NCBI RefSeq assembly: GCF_018802765.1
Contig: NZ_CP069163.1
Span: 62,001-126,000, forward strand
Origin: Paludibacterium sp. B53371
GTDB taxonomy: Bacteria > Pseudomonadota > Gammaproteobacteria > Burkholderiales > Chromobacteriaceae
Reading direction: 5' to 3'
Length of the DNA: 64,000 nt
The notes beneath the pieces are model-generated. The model searched no databases. It saw only the letters and a list, made by a program, of their open reading frames with translations, and was not told where the DNA came from. This document shows, one piece after another, positions 15,961 through 24,187 of the stretch (positions are counted from its first letter, which is position 1; every line of letters starts with the position of its first letter). The position numbers and the translations under genes were made by a program.

Positions 15961-17319
15961 CTACTCTTTTCTCATGATAATAGTAACTTCTTCTGTCATT
16001 GTGGCAGATATGCTATTTTTATTTGGCATGCGCTTATATGGTATGTCGCGCCCTATTCTAGCAACATCCGCAAAGCCGCAAAAATTAAAAACTTCCGACA
16101 CGATTTCTGCAAGAGGAACGACATAACCACCGGTATTGCGATTTCCTAATGTCCATACGGCATAGCCAGATTGCTTAACGTAACTACCAGTAACTTCTAT
16201 AGATTTTGCCAAGTCATACGTAAAGGCTGCCATGCGCTTTGCGTGCCCTTGCGTTGATTTTTTTTCCCATAGCATCTTATATATGGACCAAAACGACGGA
16301 CTCATCTCTGAAAGAGACTCCGCTTTTTCATTAGCATTTCGAATTGACCCACCTAGACTCCGCGCATCTATCTCGTGAGTGGAACACAAAATATCATTCG
16401 ATATCGCTTTATCGATATCGCACAAATCAATCCATTGCAGAGGCAAGTAACTAAACTGACCATATGGGACAGTCGTTGCATTATCACCATATGGTGGAGA
16501 CGTAACCATAATATCAATTTTCTTGGCAAGCCCTGAAATCCGACTAAACATAGCTGAATTATGCATCTTAATTTTGACCGCAGGTTGATATACGCCATTA
16601 GTCAAGATTTCAGCAAGAACTGCTGCTTGCTCTATGTATGATGAAATATTATTTTCAAGAATGGCACCATACTTACGACACACCTCTTTAAAATCAAGAG
16701 GAGCATCAAGAGGGTCTCGTAGATGAAGTTTGAATGTAGATGTACGGGAATTACTAACTTGACGAACAAGTTCGGCAAGAGTTAACCAAAAGAAACGACG
16801 AGCCCAAAGAGAGGACTCTTGACGTATAGCTCGCCGGATCTTTGACAATTCAACAGCAATCTCGCGAGTAAACCATTTGTCCATCCCAGGGAAGTCTGCC
16901 TCGATTTTTTTCCCAAAGTCTAAGCTAATCCGGGTGACGAGTTCATCTGCTTTATCCTGTAAAGCAGTTACATAAAATGGTCCTGATTTAACCTTACTAG
17001 CGAGAACAGCGAGCGGATTGATATCAAACCCAACAAAGTTTGCCCCCCTCCTCATGGCTTCGGTAAGGACGGTACCAGAGCCAACGAACGGGTCGAAGAC
17101 AGTAGCGTGCCCCTTCATCGTAGAGAGGAGAATGTCCATGATCTCCCCCTGCATTTGAGGAACCATCATGGCGGGGTACTGGATCAAGGCATGCGCAGCG
17201 TCACGCTTCGCTCGCCCTCTGAAGGACCAGTAAGTTGAGTCTGACGTAGTCTTGCTGCTCAGAGCAGCCCTGATTTGTGCGTCAGCTTGGAATGGTATAA
17301 GTGTACTGTTTTCGGCCAT
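15961..17319 (-). CDS. DNA methyltransferase with TSPPY motif (amino-methylating)
   Basis: A 452-residue SAM-dependent DNA methyltransferase. Motif I, the SAM-binding loop, is FDPFVGSGTVLTEA at residues 75-88. Motif IV, the catalytic loop, is TSPPYGDN at 273-280. About 185 residues separate them, which may include the target recognition region. TSPPY is most often seen in N4-cytosine enzymes, but N6-adenine cannot be excluded. No restriction endonuclease gene was recognised in the element. The gene is convergent with the kinase/receiver pair. It may mark self DNA for a system in which the pair or another cargo gene provides the attack, or it may be a solitary methyltransferase carried by the transposon. 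Confidence 0.85.
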   Translation of the reverse strand: MAENSTLIPFQADAQIRAALSSKTTSDSTYWSFRGRAKRDAAHALIQYPAMMVPQMQGEIMDILLSTMKGHATVFDPFVGSGTVLTEAMRRGANFVGFDINPLAVLASKVKSGPFYVTALQDKADELVTRISLDFGKKIEADFPGMDKWFTREIAVELSKIRRAIRQESSLWARRFFWLTLAELVRQVSNSRTSTFKLHLRDPLDAPLDFKEVCRKYGAILENNISSYIEQAAVLAEILTNGVYQPAVKIKMHNSAMFSRISGLAKKIDIMVTSPPYGDNATTVPYGQFSYLPLQWIDLCDIDKAISNDILCSTHEIDARSLGGSIRNANEKAESLSEMSPSFWSIYKMLWEKKSTQGHAKRMAAFTYDLAKSIEVTGSYVKQSGYAVWTLGNRNTGGYVVPLAEIVSEVFNFCGFADVARIGRDIPYKRMPNKNSISATMTEEVTIIMRKE

Positions 17320-17539
17320 TTTAGATGGCAGAGCGCCAGAGTGCCCTCAGCCTGGTTCATCATACATCGAAGCTCCGTCGAAGACCAGGCTTATATCGGG
17401 GGAAACCGCTTGGCCCTTGGAGTCTTGGAGGTTCCATGAAAGAGGCTTGCGTGCTTGGACACGTACAGTCAGATGTCGGAACGCAAGCCCGCCTCTACCA
17501 GCAGTGAGGCCAACACCCATCGTTGACATTTGCGTGTTA
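17320..17539. other. Intergenic region upstream of the methyltransferase gene
   Basis: About 220 bp that should carry the promoter of the methyltransferase gene. Short frames here do not look coding, and no repeat or hairpin stands out. Confidence 0.3.
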
Positions 17540-18025
17540 TTAGTTGGTATTCTTGGTTGATAGACACATAGTGTCGCTAGCACTCGAGTGACTGGCACGT
17601 GTCTGATCACCATTCTCCAATCCATATAGAATTGGGATTACACTCGCGACAATGAACAACCCTGCAGCAAGCAATATAGCAACTGCTTTCCGAACAAGCC
17701 CTCTTTGTTGCCTTATCAGAGCAGTATGCTCCTTCACGACCAGCCAATACAGAATACCTCCTGTCAACAGAAGAACACCACCTGCACCATAAGCAATGTA
17801 GGGTTTGACCCCCTTTGCTGAACCGATGAATGCCAGTCCCCAGCAGATGATACTCAAGTCCGCTGACAGACCAATTATTAGCCTAACAAACTGAGACCAG
17901 CTGACGGGGGGAACATCATCACTGGAAAAGTCCGTCCTGGGGACATGCACAAAAGGGGCCGACAAGGGACGAAGCAAGCTCATGACAGTTCCAATATAAA
18001 AAGTGGAATCAAACACTTTTGGCAT
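17540..18025 (-). CDS. Uncharacterised membrane protein, about 150-161 aa
   Basis: Not recognised. It has four hydrophobic segments in the order FVRLIIGLSADLSIICWGLAF, IAYGAGGVLLLTGGILYWLV, then after a basic loop (RQQRGLVRK) AVAILLAAGLFIVASVIPIL. An internal ATG at 17983 (MSLLRPLSAPF) may be the real start. It is the last gene before the right end of the transposon. Small membrane proteins are common as effectors in defence cassettes, but nothing in the sequence ties this one to the kinase/receiver pair. Confidence 0.55.
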   Translation of the reverse strand: MPKVFDSTFYIGTVMSLLRPLSAPFVHVPRTDFSSDDVPPVSWSQFVRLIIGLSADLSIICWGLAFIGSAKGVKPYIAYGAGGVLLLTGGILYWLVVKEHTALIRQQRGLVRKAVAILLAAGLFIVASVIPILYGLENGDQTRASHSSASDTMCLSTKNTN

Positions 18026-18138
18026 TTAATCGTCAACGTCGAGAAACTGCTGTCCGAAGAGCTGAATAGCCCCGGTCTCACTAGACAGCTTCCTGCGGAG
18101 GTGGAATTGCTCCCGCTCGCGTTGACGCCTGCTCGAGC

Positions 18139-18191
18139 CCCGCGGCAAGGATATGCTTCCGCCCCGCGGCAAAGTTATCCTTCCGATGACA
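18139..18191. repeat. Internal copy of the right-end module (R1-R2 plus GATGACA)
   Basis: Two 18-bp TnsB-type repeats (18143-18160 and 18167-18184, 24 bp apart) are followed by GATGACA. The same arrangement, with the same 24-bp spacing and the ending GATTACA, forms the true right terminus 271 bp further on. The two 53-54 bp modules agree at roughly nine positions in ten. It looks like an older or duplicated right end. Confidence 0.85.
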
Positions 18192-18410
18192 GAAGGTCTT
18201 AATCTTAGCGTTCATCCAACAAGCCCCAATCCGGAATGATGCTGATCATATTTGGCATCGGTAATCCTGGATGGTAATGGCCACAATGGGCACCGAGCAG
18301 TCCTGTGTTGACGATGAAAACAGCAACTCCGGCCAAACAGCCACACAAAACCTCCTAAGTATCCAAGCTCTTGAACGGCCCCGACAGGCATAGACTGCCC
18401 ATGCAGCATT
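18192..18410. other. Spacer between the two right-end modules
   Basis: About 220 bp without a supported gene. A minus-strand frame of 65 codons exists but has no recognisable features. The segment is what would have been outside the element if the internal module had once been its terminus. Confidence 0.35.
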
Positions 18411-18462
18411 CCCCGGCAAGGTTATGCTTCCACCCCGCGGCAAAGTTATGCTTCCGATTACA
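18411..18462. repeat. Right transposon terminus (R3-R4 plus GATTACA)
   Basis: Repeats R3 (18414-18431) and R4 (18438-18455) are in direct orientation. The element ends with GATTACA at 18462, just before GCAGG. The last 25 bases are the inverted counterpart of 1659-1683. Confidence 0.92.
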
Positions 18463-18467
18463 GCAGG
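18463..18467. repeat. Target site duplication GCAGG, right copy
   Basis: Exact copy of 1654-1658, directly after the terminal ACA of the transposon. On the coding strand of the P450-like gene it is CCTGC, covering the end of an alanine codon and the heme cysteine codon TGC. Confidence 0.95.
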
Positions 18468-19359
18468 CATGCACCCCGTCGCCGAATGCCAGATCGTTCG
18501 GTCCATCGGCCGTATGGCCGGCCAGGGTGATCAGCAAGGTGTCGCCGGCCTGAACCGGGCAACCGAGCAGGTTGACGGGTTCCGCCGCGAAGCGACGGGT
18601 ATTCTGAATCGGGGCTTGCACATGCAGGGCCTGGCGGATCCAGTCGCGGCTTTGCCCTTGCCACTGCTGTTGTTCGGCCTGGAGCAGGCTCTGTCCGATC
18701 AGGCCGGCACAGCCTTCGCAGGCCTGAAACCACAAACCGACGGCGTTGGCCACCAGCAGGGTCGTGGTGTTGGCCAGGCCGCTACGTTCAAGGGTTTGTG
18801 CCAGCGTTTGCAGCAAGGGGCCGGGGTGGTCGAGTTGCTGGCGAATGCGCTGCATGAGCTGGCTGGCGGCCCGGGCTCCGGCCGCGATTTCGGCCGGCAG
18901 CCCCCCGGGGGCGATGCAACGCAGCATGGCGAGCACTTCCTGGCCAATGGCAGGCCAGTGTGCCGGGGCCAGGCCGAAGGCATCGGCCAGCACGGCCGAG
19001 GGCAGGTGGTAACAATAGGCAGTCAGTTCGTCCCCGGTCTGCGGCGCGGGTAGTTGCCTGGCGACATGACGGGTCCGCTCGCGCAGCGCCGCGTGCTCGA
19101 AGTTGTCCAGTGCCTGGCGGATGGCGGCTTTCAAGTTGGCATGAGCTGCGCCATCTTGCATGCGTACCAGATGGGCGAACAGTTCGCCGGCCTCACTGCC
19201 CAGCAGGGCAGCGGGTACGGGCTCGGCGAGCGGTCGAACCCGCAGTGCCGGGCAGCGCAGTACGGCGCGGGCGGCTTCGGCTGAGCGGGTCTGCCAGCCG
19301 GGCAGGGCGGGGTCTGCGTGCAGCGCCGGGTCGGGTTGGGTGTGTGTGTGCAAGGTCAA
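18463..19359 (-). pseudogene. Cytochrome P450-like gene, 5' fragment (split by the transposon)
   Basis: The fragment encodes 299 residues of a small P450, ending in AFGDGVHAC, the heme loop up to and including the cysteine ligand. Beyond that the frame runs into the transposon and stops after about 36 foreign residues. With the 3' fragment at 1519-1653 the intact protein would have about 343 residues, shorter than the usual 400. The conserved ExxR pair is not obvious and the I-helix acid/Thr motif is weak, so it may be an atypical family member. The TTG at 19359 with GGAG upstream is the likely start, and a TTG at 19392 is the alternative. The gene is divergent from an ArsR-type regulator and was followed by an ABM monooxygenase gene. 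Confidence 0.9.
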
Positions 19360-19450
19360 TGGCGGCTCCTGATGAATGTGTTGCAGGGACAAGATAGGGC
19401 TAGGCCGGACCGGATGCTTCGCTTACCATCGAAATATGGAAGAAGACTGG

Positions 19451-20116
19451 ATGGAAAACCGGCTGGCGGCCCTGGCGGCTGCCGTTGCCGACAAAACCCG
19501 GGCGCGCATGTTGTGTGCCCTGCTGGATGGCCGTGCCTATACCGCCACCGAGCTGGCCGTCGTGGCCGGGGTGGCGGCATCGACGGCCAGCAGCCATCTG
19601 GCGCGGCTGCAGCAACAGCAGTGGATCGAATGTCTGCCGCAGGGGCGGCATCGTTATTTTCGTCTGGCTGGCGTGCCGGTGGCGGAGGCGCTGGAGCAGT
19701 TGCTGGGGCTGGTCGCCGCGGAGGTGCCGGTCATTCGCCGTCAGACGCCTGAGCCGCTGCGTTATGTCCGCACCTGTTATGACCATCTGGCCGGTGAAGT
19801 GGCCGTGCAGGTGCATGATCGCTTGTTCCGTCTTGGCTGGCTGGACGGTGAGCACTATGCGTTGACCGAGACCGGGCAACAGGGGCTGGCCCGGCTTGGC
19901 GTGGACGGGTCCGGGCGTGCCGGCCGGCGGCGCTTTGCCTGTCGCTGTCTTGACTGGAGCGAGCGTCGGCCGCATTTGGGCGGGCAGCTGGGGGCGGCCT
20001 TGCTGGAGGCCTGCCGGCAGCAGCAATGGGTTTTGCCGGTGCTGGACAGCCGGGCCCTGCAACTGACCGCACTGGGTCGTCGGCAATTGCAGGCGCATCT
20101 TGGGCTGGTTTTCTGA
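19451..20116 (+). CDS. ArsR-family transcriptional regulator
   Basis: A 221-residue regulator with an N-terminal winged helix typical of ArsR: ADKTRARMLCALLDGRAYTA, then AASTASSHLARLQQQQWIEC. The metal-binding cysteine pair of ArsR/SmtB (ELCVCDL) is absent. The C-terminal extension of about 120 residues (LRYVRTCYDHLAGEVAVQVHD, RRRFACRCLDWSERRPHLGG) matches the larger ArsR subfamily with an unknown ligand. It is divergent from the P450-like gene and probably controls the P450-ABM operon. The ATG at 19451 is preferred because GGAAGAAG precedes it. An ATG at 19436 is possible. The target operon is now broken by the transposon. Confidence 0.82.
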   Translation: MENRLAALAAAVADKTRARMLCALLDGRAYTATELAVVAGVAASTASSHLARLQQQQWIECLPQGRHRYFRLAGVPVAEALEQLLGLVAAEVPVIRRQTPEPLRYVRTCYDHLAGEVAVQVHDRLFRLGWLDGEHYALTETGQQGLARLGVDGSGRAGRRRFACRCLDWSERRPHLGGQLGAALLEACRQQQWVLPVLDSRALQLTALGRRQLQAHLGLVF

Positions 20117-20192
20117 ATGATCCCCTACAGTTTTTGCCGAAACGTCGTTATATTGACGCCTTTTTTCTGAAGTACAGGATCACATCGTTGTT

Positions 20193-20507
20193 ATGGCTAC
20201 GTTTCGTCAAAAGGTGCTGTCGCGCCGCCCCCGTTTCTTTTCTGCTTCTTGCGCCGCTGTGGCGCCGGTGACCCCTGCCGCGGCAGCGGTCAAGTCTGCG
20301 CCGCTGGCCGCCAAGGCCCGTGGCCCGTGGCAAGCCTGCCTGGAGGAGACCGATGGTGCTGCCCAGCAGCGTCCCTATGTGGTGATGCGCCACGATCTGC
20401 CGACCGGCCCCGAGTGCCTCAAGGGCCAGGGTGGCCGCAAGCGCCGCTTCGGCAGTCTGTCTGCTGCGGAGGCCGCCGCTGCCGAGGCCAATCTCGACGC
20501 GGTTTGA
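20193..20507 (+). CDS. Small hypothetical protein, 104 aa
   Basis: Starts at an ATG within a short intergenic region. The N-terminal half is low-complexity and alanine-rich after a basic start (MATFRQKVLSRRPRFFSASC). The second half (GPWQACLEETDGAAQQRPYV, then MRHDLPTGPECLKGQGGRKR) looks more like a conserved small domain. No function is recognised. It may be real, because codon use matches the neighbours and it fills the gap before the taxis genes. Confidence 0.45.
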   Translation: MATFRQKVLSRRPRFFSASCAAVAPVTPAAAAVKSAPLAAKARGPWQACLEETDGAAQQRPYVVMRHDLPTGPECLKGQGGRKRRFGSLSAAEAAAAEANLDAV

Positions 20508-20762
20508 TCCTCTGATCCCGTTCGCGCGCATGGCCAGCCGGCCATGCGCCATGTTGGCCACCACCGCCTTGTCCCCTTGCTGATCTGCCCCCCTGTTTCT
20601 GTGTCCCTGCGGGCGCTGGCAATGCTTGTGTCCTCGCCTCTGTATTTTTGAATATCTATTTGGAATCGTGCGCTGGCTGACCCAATAATGGAAGGCGGGT
20701 CGTGACTGCTGCCTGATGGCTGCCGGGCAGCATGGGGCGTACTGCTGCACACAGGGGGGAGC

Positions 20763-21281
20763 ATGAAGAACAAGATCCAGCCGACCAGGCAGGAAAAGGT
20801 CATGCGCGAGCACGACTTCATCGTCTCGAAAACAGACACCAAGGGCATCATCACCTACGGAAACCGGGTATTCATCGAGTATTCCGGTTATACCGAAGCC
20901 GAGTTGCTGGGTGCCCAGCACAACATCATTCGACATCCGGACATGCCGCGCGGGGTGTTCAAGCTGCTGTGGGACACCATCAGTAGCGGTCATGAGATCT
21001 TTGCCTATGTGAAGAACATGGCCAAGGACGGCAGTTTTTACTGGGTGTTTGCCAATGTCACGCCGGACTATGACGAGCAGGGGCGCATCATCGGCTATTA
21101 CTCGGTACGGCGTTGCCCGAAGCGCAGTGCGGTAGAGATCTGTGCCGATCTGTACCAGCAGATGCTGGCCGAAGAGCAGCGCGCCGGCCCGCGCGATGCC
21201 TGTGCTGCCTCCGTTGCCCTGCTGCAGTCCGTCCTGAGCCAGAAAGGGGTCAGTTATGAACAACTTGTCCTTTCACTCTAG
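20763..21281 (+). CDS. PAS-domain protein of Aer/CetB type (energy taxis sensor)
   Basis: A 172-residue soluble protein consisting of one PAS domain like that of the aerotaxis receptor Aer: [20 protein letters not shown], then [17 protein letters not shown] and [20 protein letters not shown]. The NIxRHPDMP block is characteristic of FAD-binding Aer PAS domains. No membrane or signalling domain is present. The gene overlaps the following chemoreceptor gene by 26 bp. The pair is organised like CetB-CetA of Campylobacter, where PAS sensor and receptor are separate proteins. FAD binding is inferred from the family. Confidence 0.85.
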   Translation: MKNKIQPTRQEKVMREHDFIVSKTDTKGIITYGNRVFIEYSGYTEAELLGAQHNIIRHPDMPRGVFKLLWDTISSGHEIFAYVKNMAKDGSFYWVFANVTPDYDEQGRIIGYYSVRRCPKRSAVEICADLYQQMLAEEQRAGPRDACAASVALLQSVLSQKGVSYEQLVLSL

Positions 21282-22728
21282 GGTCAGTCTGGCGGTCGTG
21301 ATCCTGTGCAGTCTGCAGGGACTGGCCTTTGTCTGGACATGCTGGCACAGCGGCTTCGACTGGGTACAGCTTGTGCTGTGGCTGGTGGCCATGGCAGCCG
21401 GCTATCTGTATGTCTTGCGCAGTCGGGTGGATTTTCGCCTGCTGCAGAAAATCGAAGATGTCACCCTGCAGGTGGCGCGCGGCAAATTGACGCTGCGCAT
21501 CACGCATATCCCCGCCAGTGACGAGTTCGGCCGCATTGCCTGGGCGCTGAACGACATGCTGGACCAGCTGGAGGCCTGTTTCCGCGAGCAGCAGACGGCG
21601 ATCAGTCGTGCCTGTGCCGGGCAGTTTTTCCGCCGGGTTCAGCCGGTGGGCCTGCATGGCAGCTTCCGCGCGGCACTGGATCACACCGATCAGTCTTTTG
21701 CCATCCTGGCGCAGAATGCCGAGGCCGAGCACCGCGATGCCCTGCTCTCCCGGCTGGCTGCGCTCAATGCCCGCAATCTGTTGGCCAATCTGGCCACCAC
21801 GGACGGCGATATGCAGGGGATTGCCGCCACCACGCAGCAACTGGCCGAGCTGTCGCGCGACAACGCCGCGGCGGCATCCGACAGCCAGCAACTGGTGGGC
21901 GAGATTGTGCAGGCACTGACGCAGATTACCAGTCAGATCGACCTGACCAGTGGCTCGGTGCAGGATTTCAGCAGCCTGTCGGAGGAGGTTGGACGCGCTG
22001 TCGGGGTGATCGCCGATATTGCCGATCAGACCAATTTGCTGGCGCTCAATGCGGCGATCGAGGCAGCCCGCGCCGGGGAAATGGGGCGGGGGTTTGCCGT
22101 CGTGGCGGATGCGGTGCGCCAGTTGGCCGAGCGCAGCAAGCAGGCCTCGGGCGAGATTGCGCAGTCGATGGCGACGCTGGGCAGCCGTGCGCATGACATG
22201 GCCGAGATCAGTCAGTCGATGCGCAGTATGGCGCATGCTTCCGGCGAGCATCTGGCCGGGGTGGAGCAGCGCTTTCAGCTCAGTGCCCAGCGCGCCCAGC
22301 AGGCGCTGGTCGGCACCGCGCACCTGCATGATATTTGCGTGGCCTCGCAGGCCAAGGTCGAGATGCTGTCCTTCAAACAGAATGGCTACATCGGGGTGAT
22401 GGGCGGCGACCAGGTCAGCAGCGCCCGGCAACTGGCTTCGGTGGCGGCGCAGGAGAGCGTCTTCGGCAGCTGGTATCAGAGTGTGGCCGATCAGGCTGGC
22501 TATGCCGGTCTGCCGGCCTTCCGCGCGCTGCGCGAGCCGCACGAAAAACTGCATCAGGCCATGCAGCGGGCCATGCAGCTGTCCGAGACCAACTGGCTGG
22601 AGGATGCGCCGCGCCAGCAGCAGATCGTGCAGCAGTTTGAAGCGCTGGAGCAGGCCAGTCAGCAGACTTTCCAGTTGCTCGACGAACTGGTGCGTCAGCG
22701 CCAGGGGACGGGGGGACAGGCGCACTGA
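21256..22728 (+). CDS. Methyl-accepting chemotaxis protein (CetA-like)
   Basis: A 490-residue receptor. Two hydrophobic segments (about 10-27 and 34-48) form a short hairpin in the membrane with almost no periplasmic domain, as in Aer and CetA. A HAMP region follows ([20 protein letters not shown]). The signalling hairpin carries the highly conserved tip [20 protein letters not shown]. The C-terminal 110 residues resemble a CZB zinc-binding domain: GSWYQSV aligns with the G-x-WY segment and [10 protein letters not shown] with the PHxxxH segment. The first histidine and the cysteine of that motif are not evident. It would pass the redox signal of the PAS partner to CheA/CheW. Confidence 0.85.
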   Translation: MNNLSFHSRVSLAVVILCSLQGLAFVWTCWHSGFDWVQLVLWLVAMAAGYLYVLRSRVDFRLLQKIEDVTLQVARGKLTLRITHIPASDEFGRIAWALNDMLDQLEACFREQQTAISRACAGQFFRRVQPVGLHGSFRAALDHTDQSFAILAQNAEAEHRDALLSRLAALNARNLLANLATTDGDMQGIAATTQQLAELSRDNAAAASDSQQLVGEIVQALTQITSQIDLTSGSVQDFSSLSEEVGRAVGVIADIADQTNLLALNAAIEAARAGEMGRGFAVVADAVRQLAERSKQASGEIAQSMATLGSRAHDMAEISQSMRSMAHASGEHLAGVEQRFQLSAQRAQQALVGTAHLHDICVASQAKVEMLSFKQNGYIGVMGGDQVSSARQLASVAAQESVFGSWYQSVADQAGYAGLPAFRALREPHEKLHQAMQRAMQLSETNWLEDAPRQQQIVQQFEALEQASQQTFQLLDELVRQRQGTGGQAH

Positions 22729-22857
22729 TCGCGACTGAGGGCAGGGTTGTTTGTCCGGGGTCAAACCTTGTTGCCGGGGGCGACTGTTCGGACGGACGGG
22801 CCTGTGCTGAAATGGATCTTCATCCGGCACAGCGCCCAAGAAGCGGAAAGCGACATC

Positions 22858-24078
22858 ATGACGGCAACTCCCCTGCTTTATTTGCAATCCGGCGGCCCGA
22901 CCGCCGTGCTCAATGCCTCGGCCCAAGGGGTGATCGAGGCGGCCCGCCGGCTGGACCGGCCCCTGCTGGCCGCGCGTGATGGTCTGGCGGGTCTGGTGAA
23001 GGGGGAGCTGGTCGATACCGCGCACGCCAGTGACAGTGAAGTGGCACGACTGCATACCCTGCCGGGCGCCAGTTTCGGTGTCAGCCGTCACATGGTGCCG
23101 TCCTGGGAGGAGGCGCCGCAGGAGTGGCTGGCGCTGCGTGACCGGCTGGAGCGCCATGATATCCATCATCTGCTGATCAACGGCGGGAACGGCAGCATCG
23201 GCTGTGCCGCCAGGCTGGCGCAGTTCGAGCAGCATACCGGCTACCCGCTGACGGTGATCGGCATTCCCAAGACCATCGACAACGATCTGGTCGGCACCGA
23301 TTTCAGCCCGGGGTTTCCTTCCGCCGCCCGCTTCCTCGCCACGCAGATGCGTGAGGTGGCGGTGGATATGGCCAGCATGGCGCAACGGCGCATCTTCATT
23401 ATGGAAACCATGGGCCGGCATACCGGCTGGCTGGCCGCCTCGACGGCCGCGGCCGCCCATCACGACGGCGATGCGCCGCAGGTGATTTTGCTGCCGGAGG
23501 CCAGCTTTGATGCGGCGCTGTTCCTGCAGAAGGTGAATCAAAGTCTGGAAACGCATGGCAACTGTGCGATTACCGTGGCGGAGGGCTTGACCGGAAAGGA
23601 TGGGCGAGCGCTGGCCGAGATTCGTTCCGATACCATTTATGGCCATGAGCAGCTGGGCGGGGTCGGTACCTGGCTGGCGGCGCTGCTCAAGCGCGAGCTG
23701 GGCATGACCAGCCATGTGGCTCAGGTGGATTGCCTGCAGCGCGCGGCACGCCATCTGGCCTCAGCCGTCGATCTGCGGCTGGCGCATCTGGCCGGCAGTA
23801 CGGCGGTGGAGTGGGCGGTCAACGGGCGGCATGGCGTGATGACCAGCCTGGCTCGCCGCGACAGCAGCACGCCGTCCTGGGAGGTGGTGCCGGTGCCGCT
23901 GGCCGACATTGGCGACCGCGAGCGCATGATGCCGGATGATTTCATCGACCGCGAGAATCTGTGGGTGACGCCGGCCTTCATGCGTTATCTGCGCCCCTTG
24001 CTGGCCGGGGCGGCTGCCGTGCCCTGGGGTGACGACGGGCTGCCGGATTGTCGCGCCATCGAGTGGCTGCCGCTCTGA
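22858..24078 (+). CDS. pfp: 6-phosphofructokinase, pyrophosphate-dependent type
   Basis: A 406-residue PfkA-superfamily enzyme converting fructose-6-phosphate to the 1,6-bisphosphate. The start at 22858 gives YLQSGGPTAVLNAS, the nucleotide/PPi loop of the PPi-type clade. The substrate loop IGIPKTIDNDLVGTDFSPG has lysine where ATP enzymes have glycine, the usual mark of PPi use. ETMGRHTGWLA follows. The loop normally GGDGS (ATP) or GGGDS (this Pfp clade) reads GGNGS here, so the magnesium-binding aspartate is not where expected. PPi enzymes are reversible and may serve gluconeogenesis in an organism that breaks glucose down by the Entner-Doudoroff route. It stands alone between the taxis pair and an MFS gene. 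Confidence 0.85.
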   Translation: MTATPLLYLQSGGPTAVLNASAQGVIEAARRLDRPLLAARDGLAGLVKGELVDTAHASDSEVARLHTLPGASFGVSRHMVPSWEEAPQEWLALRDRLERHDIHHLLINGGNGSIGCAARLAQFEQHTGYPLTVIGIPKTIDNDLVGTDFSPGFPSAARFLATQMREVAVDMASMAQRRIFIMETMGRHTGWLAASTAAAAHHDGDAPQVILLPEASFDAALFLQKVNQSLETHGNCAITVAEGLTGKDGRALAEIRSDTIYGHEQLGGVGTWLAALLKRELGMTSHVAQVDCLQRAARHLASAVDLRLAHLAGSTAVEWAVNGRHGVMTSLARRDSSTPSWEVVPVPLADIGDRERMMPDDFIDRENLWVTPAFMRYLRPLLAGAAAVPWGDDGLPDCRAIEWLPL

Positions 24079-24187
24079 TGGCGCCCTGGCAGGGCGCTGG
24101 CTGCCATATTTGTTAAATATTCCGTTCCGGAGCGGGCCAGGGGCGAAGGTAGACTGAGCATTTCACCTTCGTCGCTGGCCCGACATC

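Larger units (their letters stand above)
1659..18462. mobile_element. Tn7-like transposon, 16,804 bp, inserted in a P450-like gene
   Basis: The left terminus (1659-1683) reads TGTGATCGGAACCATATC and continues to TTTGCCG. The reverse complement of the right terminus reads TGTAATCGGAAGCATAAC and continues to TTTGCCG. The two differ at only a few positions. Both ends begin with TGT and are bordered by GCAGG. Inside are the Tn7-type transposition genes tnsAB (fused), tnsC and tniQ on the minus strand at 3243-8343, and an AlpA-like regulator. An unidentified gene lies by the left end, and the cargo lies to the right of the regulator. The cargo between about 10.6 and 17.3 kb is clearly AT-richer than the flanking chromosome and the tns genes. 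No TnsE-like, resolvase, integrase or CRISPR component was seen. The element appears intact and potentially mobile. Confidence 0.95.

Noticed and set aside
1659-18462. CRISPR-associated (CAST-type) transposon
   Set aside because: The TnsAB fusion and short TniQ prompted a look for cas genes and repeat-spacer arrays inside the element. None was found, and the only repeats are the end sites.
21250-23754. Long minus-strand frame (834 codons) opposite the chemoreceptor and phosphofructokinase genes
   Set aside because: It is rich in His, Gln and Arg, as expected for a shadow frame in GC-rich DNA. The plus-strand genes have clear domains.
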